A DNA stretch of 64,000 bases from Jacaranda mimosifolia (GCA_018894105.1 CM032122.1:20495674-20559673), one strand, 5' to 3'. Shown: positions 22,700 to 34,426, numbered from the stretch's first letter. Notes: generated by a model not told the origin, from the sequence alone. A program made the numbers and translations.

Positions 22700-23765
22700 C
22701 TTTACACATAGAATATTTTCAAGTTCACTGCATTCCATGGTCGGGGGAGCTCATTGCCATTCATATCCACTAGTCGAAGGAGTTGTGCTTTGTTACCTTA
22801 ACTACTGAGTAGGGGCCCTCCCACTTTGGATCGAGTTTGCCCATATTTCTTGAGACTTTGACTTTTTTGAGAATGAGGTCACCCCAAGTTGAAGCTTTTT
22901 GGTCCAACTCCCTTATAGTAATGTTGGGCCATCTTCGATATGTATGTGCTGGCGTAGCTCATCAATTTTTACAAGTCGAATTCTCTTTTAAACTCATTCA
23001 TGATTGGGTTGTAGTGGATTACTAGAGCTGTGTGTTGTATCAATTCTGTTGGAACGACTGCTTTGGACTCATAGACTAAACAGTAAGAACTATGGCATGT
23101 GGTAGTCCTGGGGGTGGTTCTATACGCCCATAAGACCCCGGGGAGGCTGTTCGTCCAACTTGCTCTGGATCCTTCAAGTCAGGCCTTGAGGTGCTTTAAG
23201 ACAGTCCTATTAGTAACTTCTATTTGCCTATTGGCCTGAGGGTTCCCAACCAAGGTGAAGTGTTGTTGAATTCCTAGGCTTTCGTATAAGTTCCTCGTGC
23301 TTTTGCTCTGGAACTGCATCCCGTTGTCTGATATCAACACTTTAGGCAAATTGAGAAGAAAGATAATATTTTTCCATAGAAAACTTCTGATGGCCGCGTT
23401 GGTTATCTTCGAGACTGCTTTGGCTTCGACCCACTTTGTGAAGTATTCGACTGCAATGATCATGAATTTTCTCTAACTTGTAGTCTTCATGAAGGCGCTA
23501 ACTCTATCTATCCCTACAGGTCAAATGGCCACGTGATCTAAACTGGCACCAAAGTCAACACAGACTTGTGCGTTATGTTAGAGTGGACCTGGCAAGATGG
23601 GCATTTTCTAGCAAAGTAGAGAACATCTTTCAGTAAAGTTGGCCAAAAATGCCCATGTCTGATGACTTTATAGGCCACAGATTGTCCTCCAGAGTGATTG
23701 CCATAGATTCCTGAATGGACTTCTTGTAGGACCTCCTGAGCCTGCTTTGGTGTCAAGCACCTCAA
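22700..23765 (-). pseudogene. Ty3/gypsy integrase (broken)
   Basis: The N-terminal zinc-binding region is in 23538-23765 with HSGIYGNHSGG and CPSCQVH (HHCC pattern). The catalytic core is in 23179-23463. The expected VDYFTKWVEA reads VEYFTKWVEA, so the first catalytic Asp is changed to Glu. The second Asp is kept in ISDNGMQF and the final Glu in QIEVTNR. Downstream, a shifted frame retains GKLDPKWEGPY (about 22800-22840), the GPY/F module of gypsy integrases, followed by MAMSSPDHG. Frameshifts separate the three parts. Confidence 0.85.
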
Positions 23766-23929
23766 TGGTAGTTCAAAAACTAATCTCCTGTAAGGTGACC
23801 ATATTCGTCGAGTGCGAATTTTGCTGCTCGACCTTGGAGTCTGTGTGTTTATACTTTATCCTCGGGCACTTTTCCTTTCCTTAGGTAAGCTTTTATTTCA
23901 TCTTGCTATGAGGGAGTTGCCTCTTTGAT

Positions 23930-25750
23930 CTACCTGAAAAAATTCTGGTCGAGATCGCCTACAGTGAGTCTGTCGATGACCAGAAATATAATGGTTCTAT
24001 CCCTGGTTCTTTTTGTTGAGCTAGCAAATTTTGATAGGGCATCTATTCTTTCATTTTCTGATCTTGGAACTTGGCTGAGGGTGAACTTTTTGAGCTGTTG
24101 TTGCCACCTCTTGACCTCAGCTAAATACTTGCTCATTGTAGCCTCCTTAGCCTCGAAGTTTCCTTCTATGACCAGTTGAGAATTAGTAATAGATTCTAGC
24201 TTCTCAATTCCCCTATCAATGACCATTCTCATACCAGTAAAAAGGGCGTCATACTTTACTTCATTGTTCGTGATAAGGTAGTTGAGTTTAATTGTGAAGT
24301 CATACTCCTCGACCTATGGAGAGCGCAGGGAAATGCTTATTCCTTATCCTAAGAAAGTGGTCAAGCCATCAACATGCAAAGACCACATGAGGGAATCTTT
24401 GTCAAGTTCATTGGGTAGGTCGAGTCTTTCCGCTACAAAGTCAGCCAACACTTAGGCTTTTATAGAAGTTCGGGGCTAGAAAGTGATGTCGAATTTTCCT
24501 AACTCAATGGCCTACTTCGTTAATCTTTCCGACGTATCAGGTTTCGATAACACTTGTTTTAGCGGCTGATTCATCAAGACAACAATAGAGTGAGATTGAA
24601 AGTAGGGCCTCAATTTCCCGGCTGCAATAACTAAAGTAAGGGCAAACTTTTCGATCTCCAAGTAATTGTGTTATGGGCCCTACAACACTTTACTGTTGTA
24701 GTATACATGTTGGTGGGTGCCATTCTGGTCGACCAGAACTGAACTAATTGCCACTGAGGAGACTGCCAAATAAATATGTAAAACTTATCCGACCTCAGGC
24801 TTGGCCAGCATCGGCAGTGTTGATAAGTATTGTTTCAATTCGACCAAGGCCTGGTCACATTGTTCCATCCACTGGAACTTCCTTGTGTTCCTAAGGATTT
24901 TGAATAATGGTAGGCTTTTGTCTACCGGTCGAGTAATGAATGGCCCCAGAGCTATGATTCTTCCGATCAGATACTGAACGTATCTGATAGTTTGAGGAGG
25001 TGAGATCTCCAGAACAACTTGGATCTTTTGTGGGTTTTCTTCGATGCCTCTTTGACTAACCATATAGACTAGGAACTTTTCCCCTCCATCCTAAACGTGC
25101 ACTTATTGGGATTAAGTTTTATGTCAAATGCTCTCAATGTGGAAAATGTGTGACTAAGGTTGGCTAAATAATTTTGCTCTCAATATGATGTCATCAACAT
25201 AGCCCTCCATGGTCCTATCGATTTCATTTTTGAACATGAAGTTCACTAGTCTTTGGTAAGTTGCACATGCATTTTTTAGCCTAAAAGGAATGACCAAAAA
25301 ATAATATACACCATTAGAGACCTCAAAGGAGGTCTTATCCCTATCCTCGGGGGCCATGAAAATTTGATAATAACCTTGGAATACATCCATCATACTTAAA
25401 AGATTGCAACCAACAATAGAATCAACTAATAAATCTATACGAGGCAGCGGGTAAGGGTCTTTAGGACAAGCATTATTCAAATCGGTAAGGTCATTACACA
25501 TTCTCCATTTTTCCTCATTCTTAGGGACAAGGACTACATTAAAACGCCAACTAGGATATTTAATTTTTACAATGTATCCTGCCTTAATGATTTGGCATCT
25601 TTCAGTATTTAAGGTCCTAGTCTTCTGCTCGATTGTCTTGAGTGAAGGGTCCACGTTCAGGTGGTGGACGATGATGCTAGGGTTGATTCCTTTTAGGTCG
25701 GCATCTTTCCAAGCAAAAACATCAACATTCTTCCTCAGAAAATTGACCAT
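23930..25750 (-). pseudogene. Ty3/gypsy reverse transcriptase and RNase H (broken)
   Basis: The RT frame 25154-25750 shows WRFNVVLVPKNEEKWRMC, TDLNNACPKDPYPLP, FQGYYQI and PFRLKNACATYQR, where GLKNAGATYQR is usual. The catalytic motif is kept in EGYVDDII. The thumb/connection continues in 24785-25063 (GIEENPQKIQ, LPLFKILR, FQWMEQCDQAL). RNase H is spread over about 24785-23930 and includes SQLVIEGNFEAKEATMSKYL and VPRSENERIDALSK, so part of the domain is readable. Frame breaks at about 25150 and 24785 destroy the polyprotein. Confidence 0.85.
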
Positions 25751-26158
25751 TAAGCACTCTATGTTGCTCCCAAGATTAGTCCCAATCCTAGTTGTCTTGT
25801 TGGGATTCCCAGGCTCGAGCTCGATGGTCTTGAACTCGTTGATAGGTTTGACCCTAGTCTCTTCAAGCTTATTTTTCTTATTTTGCTATCCATTTTTTGA
25901 TTTCGTTATCAAGACATCCCCCAAGGGTTTCAATTTTGGTCGAGCCTTCTGTTCACTTGCCTGGACTGGGATTGTGTAACATTACTAAGCTTTTTTCATG
26001 TTGCAAAGCAGCTCACCAGTCCCAGCAACTGTCAAAAACTTGACCTTCATGTGGTAGGTTAAGACTATGGCCCTGAAGTCATTCAGTGTTGGTCGTCCAA
26101 TAATAGCATTATAAGCAAAGGGTGCATCAACGACCAAATAGTTGACCATAAGCGTTCT

Positions 26159-26512
26159 TCATTGAGATGCTTCTCCAAATGAAGTCGACAAGTTTATAGA
26201 CCATTCAAGGGTGATCTCAGATCCCCTGAATCCGACCAGTGGGGTGCGCATAGGCTCAAACTTCAGCTTCCTCATGTTTATTCTCTTCAACATCAACAAG
26301 AAAATTATGTTTGCAAAGCAGTCGTTGTCAACCAAAATCTTCTTGACCTCAAAGTTGGCTATTTTAGTTGAGACAACAAGAGGGCAATCCAATTTATTGT
26401 CAGCACTTTGATTCTCAATGTGCGAGAGGTCAGAGCCGATAAAGGAGATGGGCCTTGAGCTGGTCGAGAGTTGGAAAACTGTTTTGATTGAGAAAGATTT
26501 GGTCGATTCCAA
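26159..26512 (-). pseudogene. Ty3/gypsy aspartic protease region
   Basis: SRPISFIGSDLSHIENQSAD leads into DCPLVVSTKIANFEVKKILV and then DNDCFANIIF. Related elements have VDNGSSADILF here, so the active-site D-(T/N)-G/S turn is altered. The following LVGFRGSEITLEW matches the flap/C-terminal pattern of these proteases. The frame ends with a stop at 26159 before RT. Confidence 0.75.
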
Positions 26513-26559
26513 CCTCCTTTGATTCTATCTTCTTGCTGACTTGGAGTACCCTCCAGTCG

Positions 26560-28101
26560 GGCCTCCAGCAATGGTATCGATCACTCCTTTAAGGGGTGGG
26601 CGGGATCATAAGTAGGCTTCTTTCCCTTATCTTTTTTTCTTGGGCTAACAGACCTTTCTCCATTGGGAGTCTAGTTGGTTTAACCTTTTTCATCGTACAA
26701 ATTGAAACAATTGTCATGGCCCTTTTACCTATGGAAGTGACAGTATTTTTTGGATCTCTTTATTGCTTCTGTTTCAGTCAACTTCTTGGGCTTCTTGAAA
26801 AGGTTGTCATCTTAAATGGCAAATAGCACCTCCTTTCTGGCAATGTTCAGTTAGGTGTAGTTGTGAAGTCATTTGATGGGAGATCGATGACCATCTTTGT
26901 GCTATCTATCATCTTTCTCTTTAGCCTTCCTTGTCGTTATCTGAATTGCCATATTTAAGTTTATTCATGTCGTCCTAGGCCATGTATCTCTCCGCGAGGT
27001 CGAGTAGCTCCTCTATTGTCCTTGGTCTCTCCCAGACTAATGCATTGACGCATTCTTTATGTCAAAGATCAAGGAATAGTACATCGATCAAAAACTCTAC
27101 TCGGGGACTGTTAATCTTCAAAACCTCTGTGTTGAATCTGGTGAAAAAATCTCGAAGGGACTCTCCTTAGTTCTGCTTAACTATGTGCGAATTAGTGTAA
27201 GGGAGTTTTGCTTTCTTCAACTAGCAAACTAGCAGAGGAACTTGTCACAAAGTTGGTCACACGAGTAAATCGATGCTGGCTCTAGCTTGACAAAATAGTC
27301 GAGTGTGATACCCTGAAATATTGTGACAAGCATCTTTGCATGGATGTACTTATTATACCCGTAGAGTTGCATCATATGTTCGAATTGGAGTAAGTGCCCA
27401 TTCGGGTGGGATGAGCCATCATACCATAGCTGTTCGGTCAGAACCTTGATGTCAACAGCTATTCATTCGTCGATTATCTCCTGGACAAAAGACAACTCTC
27501 GCTCGCAAAAAAGTCGGGGTACATTATTGTAGTAGGGTTTTTTTTCAGTGTTCTTCCTAGAAATCTCTTATAGGCATCTATTCAACTATTGCACTTGGTA
27601 GGATACTTCTTCCCATTCTTCTCGATCAGCTTGGGATAGATTTTTGTTCGTCTGAGGTCTTGGGTCCTTGAACCTATCACGCTACTGGGCTTGAAAGGGT
27701 CGGGCGAGATGATCTACCGAATCAGCCACTTCTTCGCTAAGGTTAAATCAGGTTTCTTTCTGTGGGAAATGTCCTGGGCTATCCTCTCATCGGATAGGGG
27801 ACGTCTTGTCTCTAGTCTACCCCTATCCTCCCTTGGGGGGCCTCTCTTTATGTGGTGAAGGTTGGGAAGTGATACTAGTGGTTGGTCCTGGTTGATTGTT
27901 ATGCTTGTTGAGGGCTACTGATAGTTGAGCTAATATCTGCTCGCTTATAAGCTACATGAGCTAAAGCATAGTTAAGGTTACTACTTGTTCTGGCTGGGAG
28001 CTGGGTCTAGCCACATCTTATTCTTGTTGGGGTCGAAGATGAAGGGTTGGGGATCTTCTGTTCTCTTCTCTCTCAGAAATAGCTCGCCTTGTGTTAACCA
28101 T
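26560..28101 (-). pseudogene. Ty3/gypsy gag (broken)
   Basis: ATG at 28101 gives MVNTRRAISERE and RSPTLHLRP, the usual gag start of this group, 26 bp after the PBS. A stop follows soon after the QQE stretch. The capsid-like region in 26982-27170 carries GESLRDFFTRFNTEVLKI and VWERPRTIEELLDLAERYMA. A degraded zinc-finger-like stretch near 26700 (CHFHR then GHD) precedes AHPLK and the protease. Stops are frequent. Confidence 0.75.
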
Positions 28102-28126
28102 TTTATCTCAGTTATGGAATCTAGAA

Positions 28127-28144
28127 CCCACAAATGATGCCAAA
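28127..28144 (-). other. Primer binding site of the Ty3/gypsy element
   Basis: On the minus strand, directly after the LTR terminal CATCATCA, the sequence is TTTGGCATCATTTGTGGG. It resembles the TTTGGCGCCGTTTGTGGG-like site common in this gypsy group. The CG to CA/TG differences look like deamination of methylated CpG. Confidence 0.65.
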
Positions 28145-28994
28145 TGATGATGTTACGAATAGTTTGGTGGTGTACTGGGCTAAGATCCAATCTAATCAGC
28201 CAATTGGGAGGTTGAGAAAGATGTTTGATGTTGTAGTTAGCTCGAGTCCTGGAACCAATAGTACAGGTTAGGCTAGCTGAGGTGCCCTCAGTTAAGGCAC
28301 TCCGACACTCAAGTCAGTATTTAGTCAACGAGAAGATAAAATAGCTGAGTGAGCACTTTGAGCAATAATGAGCATACCTGGTTGAAGGGTGGCAATGGGG
28401 TATTTATAGCCTTTCTGGAGAGGCTGATATGTCCATGATGCCCTTATATATATAAAAGGGGCCTTTGTCTTCACCTGAGGACCCTTGGGTCTTCTTCATT
28501 TTGCGTACTACTTCAGGTGGCGTCTCCTCTAACTCCATAGGACATGATGGTATGAAGGAGACGTGCATTACCCTGGCGCGGCAGAAAGGTGGTACTAGTA
28601 AAGGCATGCGTCATTAATGCAGAGGCATGCCACCTGTCAAAGCATTTAATGTGGCAGATGGGTAGTTGCGTTAGTTCAACCGCCTACGGTCGAATGAATA
28701 CTTGCCTGTGAGTCATCTGCGCATGTCTAGTCAACACGGTGAAACTATGTGGGATTCAAATATCTCCCTAGTTGAGTGCTGAACAAACATTCTTGACCAG
28801 GTCAACCATACTTTGGTCGAATGGGCAAAGTGTCGATACTCATGCTGGCAAAAAGGCCTAGTGAGGTTGGGTCCAGTTAGTAACCTGGTCGATCACCAAT
28901 AGGCTAGGCCTAATAGCCAATTGGTTGTCCCACGTCATACCTTTTTGTTTGGTCAAGTGTTATTGAGTTGGGCCTGTTGGGCCATTCCATATCA
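28145..28994 (-). repeat. 5' LTR of the Ty3/gypsy element
   Basis: On the plus strand it starts TGATGATGTTACGAATAG and ends GGCCATTCCATATCA. It has a minus-strand TATA box (CTATAAATA, plus strand about 28397-28405) expected to drive genomic RNA. It also has a plus-strand TATATAAAAGGGG at about 28447, which is degraded to CATATACAAAAGGGG in the other LTR. Confidence 0.9.
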
Positions 28995-28999
28995 CATAC

Positions 29000-29157
29000 T
29001 AAAATATTTTAAGTGGCGACTAAATAAAAAATAAGAAAATAACTTAAACTACTTTTTTCTCATTTATTGCTACTCCACACTACCAATTTTCACTGCAATT
29101 TTATTTACACCTTATTATTTTTTCAAACAAAAATCCGTGCAAATGCCCTTTTAACTA
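29000..29157. other. Short unassigned spacer between two gypsy elements
   Basis: AT-rich sequence of 158 bp between the TSD of the large element and the 5' LTR of the gag-only element. No match to other parts of the window was noticed. Confidence 0.5.
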
Positions 29158-29876
29158 TGTAAACATGTTAATTTTAGCCAATGGAGAAGTAACACATGTA
29201 AAATAATATGCTAGATATTAATTTAAATTTTCTATTTAGTCCTTGAAATTTATTAAATTTAATTCCAAAATATAAATAGTTAATTTTAATTAATAATCTA
29301 TTATTTAATTTATGCTCAAATATTGATAAGTATCAAAGATAAAGTATCTATGTCTATGGACCAATCAAATCAAGGATATTTGATACTATCTCTTGATATT
29401 TGATATTATCTTATAAAAGAGATAACCCTCAAAGAAGTTCAAGTCAATCTGGAAGCCTCTCATCAAGCATCTATATAAAAGGGGTGACCAAAGCTCACTC
29501 CACACGCAACACAAATCCCAGTTAGTGAGAGAAAACTTTAAAGGAGTCCAATAATTCTCTCAAGCAAATTCAATGAAATCCATGGTGTTCAAGGTTTTTC
29601 TTCGCGGAGCTCAAATATTTTTGGTGTTTGATTCAAGACTAAGGCACGAAACCCTCGAATTTGCATTATTTCAAATCAAATTCAAGGAGATCCACAGTAA
29701 GCAAGGCATTTATTGCAGAGCTCATCAAATTTCAAGATTATATTTGATAGGAAAGAATCAAAGGATTAGATTTGAGATTGAATCTACATTTGATAAATTT
29801 CAATTTCATTTTATTTGTATGGTTTTTCTTGTCTTGTAATTTTGTTTATTGCAAGATAAACAAATTTGCGCTTACA
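29158..29876 (+). repeat. 5' LTR of gag-only gypsy copy B
   Basis: Starts TGTAAACATGTTAATTTTAGCC and ends TTTGCGCTTACA. A TATA box TATATAAAA at about 29472 is followed by GGGGTGACC. It aligns with 32942-33569 but contains an extra 112 bp between two AAATTCAA words (29566 and 29678). Confidence 0.9.
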
Positions 29877-29932
29877 TATTTTGGCACACCCAGTGGGACC
29901 ATCTCTTCCTTTCATTAAGATTGAAGTATGAA

Positions 29933-31970
29933 ATGGCTGCCAACAAGACTGCTGCATTGAAAATTACTACCTTAAATTCTTTAAGTGCAGGAGCAAAAAA
30001 CGTCGGCGTCATCACAAGAAGTATATCCAAGAAGTTACAATCATCTTCGAAGATGGCTCATTCGCTTGCTATGGAAAAGACATTGCCTCATTTTATTGAT
30101 ATTAATAAAGATGGTGGAGACTCGAAGGAAGAATTTGCATAATCTATCCCCTATTGGGCATGAAATTCCTTGAGCATGACGATGGTGATGGTGACAAGTG
30201 CTACAATTTTGAAGGAACAAATTTCAAATTTGACGAGGGCCATTGAAGGACTCATGAAGCATGTCAAAGAGCGAGACTTTCAAATCTCCAATTTGATGAA
30301 CAAAGTGGACAATCTTGATGCCAACTACATGATGGAGAAAGAAATTGAGGCTCAAGATGAAGGCGAAACATCCACAAAGAGACAATCAACCAAAAATGAA
30401 GAAATTGCAACAAAAGAACTAGAAGTTTTTACTGGACTAATTCCCATCGACCCATTGAAGGAGTTTATCATGGAGACTATCAAAGACAAGCTTGATGGAA
30501 GTTCTAAGTCGTTTATGACTTATTCCAAGTCATATACTCAAAGGATTGATAACTTGAAGATGCCGATCAGTTACCAACCCCCAATGTTTCAACAATTTGA
30601 TGGCAAAGGCAACCCAAAGTAGCACGTGGCTTAGGAGTGGAAAACGGATTCAGGTATTGGGGTACCCGACCTAACCCTATCGGGTATTTTTAGTCCCCAA
30701 ACCCGATTGGGTGATTATGGGGTACCTAAAAATTTTTGGGTGGGGTATCGGGTAGTGCATTTAGGTACCTAATACCTGATCGGGTACCCCCATTTTTATT
30801 TAAAAAAATCTAATTATGCATTTATACTAACAGAAAATAATACAACTTAATACAACATCGCACATTTACATTTGCATATTTGAATGAACTAAAGCATTGA
30901 AGTGCTACAGTCTAATGCCTGTGTTATTGTTTTGTATTTGTTGTAAGACTTTAGGTATTGAATATTTGATTTGGTTTTTAAGTATTTGGATAACAATTAT
31001 TTTCTTTGAAACTTTGTTGGTTTTATTTTGGAATTTGTTCAAATGTTTGGATTTAATCATTTAATGCTTCTATGAGTTGTGACTTGTGATGAAATATTAT
31101 TGTGATGTTGTGAAGTGTGAAGTTGAATTGTAAATTTCTGATGAATAAAGGATGATGATATTGACAAACTATTATTGTCAATATATGATGTATATCATAT
31201 ATTAGAAATTAATGTCTATATTTAAGTATTAAAATTACAAATTAGGTGGGGTTTAGAACTTGTGAACAATAAAATGTAGTGCTATCAATTGGTTAACTAC
31301 TAAATAAATAATAAATTAATTTTTTTTTATTTTTATCTATTAAAAAAATTTGGTGAGAGATTTTGGGGGTACCCCATCAAATGGGAGTCGAGAATCGGGT
31401 ATCAAAAAATGATACTCGAGCCTCGAGTACCCTCAATAAGGGTACCCCCAAGGGGGGGTACCCAATCCCTGCCCACCCCTAACGTGGCTCATTTCATTTA
31501 GACTTGTAATAATATTGGGACATATAGAGTCATTTGGTCAAGCAATTTGTTCGATCATTAAAGGGTAATGCTTTTGATTGGTATGCTAACATGGAGGCAG
31601 GCTCCATTGATAGTTAAGGGTAACTGGAACAAGAGTTCCTCAGTCATTTCTACGGCACTCGAAGGACAATCAGAATGATTGAACTCACCAACTCTCGCCA
31701 GTGGAATGAAGAACCTGTGATTGACTATATAATCGTTGGAGAAATTTGAGCCTTAACTGCAAAGATCAATTGTCGAAGGCTTCAGTAATTGAGATGTGTA
31801 TCCAAGAAATGCATTTGAGTCTTTACTACATACTTCAAGGAATCAAACCAAAAACTTTTGAAGATTTGATAACGCATGCACATAATATTGAAATGAGCAT
31901 GAATTTTGATGACCAAGAAGATTTAAATGATGTCGATGATGATGAAGATGTTAGAGGCAAATAACTTTCA
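29933..31970 (+). pseudogene. Ty3/gypsy gag (copy B), interrupted
   Basis: Begins MAANKTAALKITTLNSLSAG, then moves to another frame for MTMVMVTSATILKEQISNLT, which looks coiled coil (to about residue 70). The capsid follows in the frame 30170-30622 with PLKEFIMETIKDKLDG and YTQRIDNLKMPISYQPP. The gag is cut at 30631 by the inserted element and resumes at about 31490. After several breaks, 31746-31964 gives LNCKDQLSKASVIEMCIQ and LYYILQGIKPKTFEDLITHA. A stop stands where FDGKGNPKQHV would continue. Confidence 0.8.
30632..31481. mobile_element. 850 bp non-autonomous hAT-type element
   Basis: It is bordered by the exact 8 bp repeat ACGTGGCT (30624-30631 and 31482-31489). The ends are inverted: TAGGAGTGG on the left and CCACCCCTA on the right, i.e. 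TAGGGGTGG. Subterminal sequence is rich in GGTACCC/GGGTACC words (for example GGGGTACCCGA near the left end, GGGGTACCCAA near the right end in complement). An 8 bp duplication with TAGGG-like ends is the hAT signature. There is no transposase frame. The homologous position in gag copy A (about 2598-2610) is uninterrupted. Confidence 0.9.
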
Positions 31971-31989
31971 TCTCCAAATTCCAAATGCT

Positions 31990-32760
31990 CCTCGATATGA
32001 GCCTAAACTATCAATAATACTCCCAAATAAGTATATAGAGTACTTAAAATTCTCAAGTCCACACGTATTTGAATCCGAATTTCCAAGTTTCCAAGTCTTC
32101 AAGGCTCCAAATCCACGACTCAAGTCTCCGAGTCTTGAAGTTTAAGACTTAAGTCTCCAAGTTTTCAAATTCAAAAATCAAGTCTCCACATCTTCCAGTC
32201 AAAGGCTCAAGTTTCTAAGTCTCCAAGTCCAAGACTTAAACTTTTAAGTCTCCAAATCAAAAATTCAAATCTTTCAGTCTTCAAATTCCAAATGCTCCTT
32301 GGTAAGAGTCTAAATTGTTAATAATGCTCCCAGATATAATCTTAAACTATCTAAAACTCTCAAGTTAAAGTCTTCACATGTGCTTCTTGATAAGAGTTTA
32401 AACTGTCAATAAAGCTCCTATATACGAGCATAAACTATCTAAATATTCAAAGTCTCCCCATGTGCTCCTTGATATGAGCTTAAACTTTCAATAAGGCTCC
32501 TATGTAAGAGCATAAACTATTTAGATATTCAAATTCTCCCTATGTACTCCTTGATAAAAGTGTAAACTGTCTATTAAGTCAAACTCAAGTAAACTCATTG
32601 ACATAAGTATAAATTGCCAATCATATTCAAGTGAACTCCTTGACACAAGTATAAAATGTCTATTTAAGTTAAATATGCTCTTTGACACACGAGCCTAAAC
32701 TGTATGTTTCTCCTAGTCTGCATGAGTATAAACTATGTACGGCATCCTTCCCAAAAGGAT
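31990..32760 (+). repeat. Two-part repeat spacer (copy B)
   Basis: About 32050-32290 consists of loose 11-12 bp AAGTCTCCAAGT-like words. From 32293 larger units start TGCTCCTTGATA.GAG..TAAACT, at 32293, 32381, 32463 and 32545 (steps 88, 82, 82 bp), then become shorter. It is the same arrangement as in copy A. Confidence 0.75.
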
Positions 32761-32941
32761 ATTTACTTTGTTATGACTTGATTTTATTGGGCACCTTAGC
32801 TCGAGGAATGCTTCGAGGATATTCTTATTACAGACACATGTGAAAAATGGAGAGAAAAGGAAAAATTCTCAAATACTTCAAGCCTTGCCTCTTTCGTGGA
32901 TGATTGGCACATCTTTTGCCAAGCCTTGAAGTGGAAGCATT

Positions 32942-33569
32942 TGTAAACATGTTAATTTTAGCCAATAGAGAAGTGACACAAATAAAATAATATGCTAGAT
33001 ATTAATTTAAAATTTGTATTTATTCCTTGAAATTTATTAAATTTAATTCTAAAATATAAATAGTTAATTTTAATTAACACTCTACTATTTAATTTATGCT
33101 CAAATATTGATAAGTATCAAAGATAAAATATCTATATTTATAGACCGATCAAATCAAAGATATTTGATATTATTTTTTGATACTTGATATTATCTCTTAA
33201 TATTTAATATTATCTTATCAAAAAGATAGCCCTCAAAGAAGTTCAAGTCATTTTGGAAGCCTTCCATCAAGTATCTATATAAAGTGGGTGATCAAAACTC
33301 ATTCCACACACAACACAAATCTCAGCAAGTGAGAGAAAACTTTAAAGGAGTCCAACAATTCTCTAAAGTAAATTCAAGGAGATCCACAGTGTGCAAAGCA
33401 TTCATCACGGAGCTAATCAAATTTCAAGATCATATTTGGAAGAAAAAAATCTGAAGATTAAATTTAAGATTGAATCTATATTTGATAAATTTTAATTTTA
33501 TTTTATCTGTAAGATTTTTTTTATCTTGTAATTTTATTTATTGTAGAATAAAGAAATTTGCGCCTACCA
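32942..33569 (+). repeat. 3' LTR of gag-only gypsy copy B
   Basis: Same start and TATA region (TCTATATAAAG at about 33275) as the 5' LTR, ending TTTGCGCCTACCA. It lacks the 112 bp segment between the AAATTCAA words. The first base of the pattern TGTAAACATG lies directly after GGAAGCATT. Confidence 0.9.
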
Positions 33570-34426
33570 ATTGTACTGGAAAAGTTAATCTTTCTCTGAC
33601 ATGAGTTGCAGTTTTGTGGTTTCTTAAGTTGTGCGGAAATGGGGGACATTTGATGGCAAGAATTTTATTGCTGTTTGGACTATAATACCCTTACGGTGAT
33701 ATAAATTTGTTTCAAAAAAGTTTGCAATCTAAGTCAATGTTTTTCCCCATTCCCCTCTAGTCTAAAACCTACTCGCAATTTCTAGATAATTTCAAGGCCA
33801 AAGATAATGATATCATCAACAATGAAATATATTATTTACAATTTTGCCACACAGCTACAGCGATGGCTGCTAGTATAATTCATGAAATTATTTCATGAGT
33901 GTCAATCGATCCCGTTGTCTCTTGAGCTTTTATAATTATCTCAAAAGGTCCCTCTATATAAACAAATAATGTTACTTTTTCTAAAGTAACAATTTTTATT
34001 TACAAAAAATTAAAATTCACTGTCACATAAAGTAATAGTGCGGCCACTACAGTCAAGGTTAAAAATAATTTTCAATTTCATTTTCCTGTCCAAACTTCCT
34101 GTCGTGGTCAAGCAAAGTGAAAACGGCTGGCGTGAAGATTTTCAACAAATATATTACATTATTTTTGCAGCAAGTGGAATTGGTTGCGCAAACAGATGAT
34201 GTAAGGTGTTATGCAAGCACTGATTCACTTTAGATAGGAGAATTATTAGAAATGGACACAAATTCATGAATTGCCAGCCCAGCAACATTGAAATTTCACT
34301 CTCTTTACAATAGAATAGTGTCGTAAACAGTAAGAAAAATGCACTAAAGGACAAGCTTGGCAAATCAAGAAGACCCAAAGTCTGTCATTTGTCATCAATT
34401 TCTTTATTCACATAGAGGTTCATCGG
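33570..34426. other. Intergenic DNA upstream of the AAA-ATPase gene
   Basis: No coding sequence. It is expected to contain the upstream promoter of the gene starting at 34601; apart from the TATA box listed separately I could not name elements with confidence. Confidence 0.5.

Larger units (their letters stand above)
18008..28994 (-). mobile_element. Full-length Ty3/gypsy element with an antisense extra ORF
   Basis: An element of about 11 kb read on the minus strand. The 5' LTR is 28145-28994. It is followed by PBS 28127-28144, gag from 28101, protease, RT-RNase H, integrase (to about 22720), a tandem-repeat spacer, an extra ORF in the opposite sense (19194-21524), a polypurine tract at 18819-18835 and the 3' LTR 18008-18818. 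Flanking 5-mers CACAC (18003-18007) and CATAC (28995-28999) look like a target duplication with one change. The gene order plus an antisense ORF between integrase and 3' LTR fits the Tat-type gypsy lineage. LTR divergence and many stops show an old, dead copy. Confidence 0.9.
29158..33569 (+). mobile_element. Gag-only Ty3/gypsy element, copy B, with hAT insertion
   Basis: 5' LTR 29158-29876, PBS region TTTTGGCACACCCAGTGGG at 29879, gag from 29933, a repeat-rich spacer (31990-32760) and 3' LTR 32942-33569. The pol genes are absent and the spacer takes their place, so it must have moved with enzymes from another element. An 850 bp hAT-type element (30632-31481) splits gag. Flanks 29153-29157 (AACTA) and 33570-33574 do not form a clean target duplication, which may be decay or recombination. 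Confidence 0.85.
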
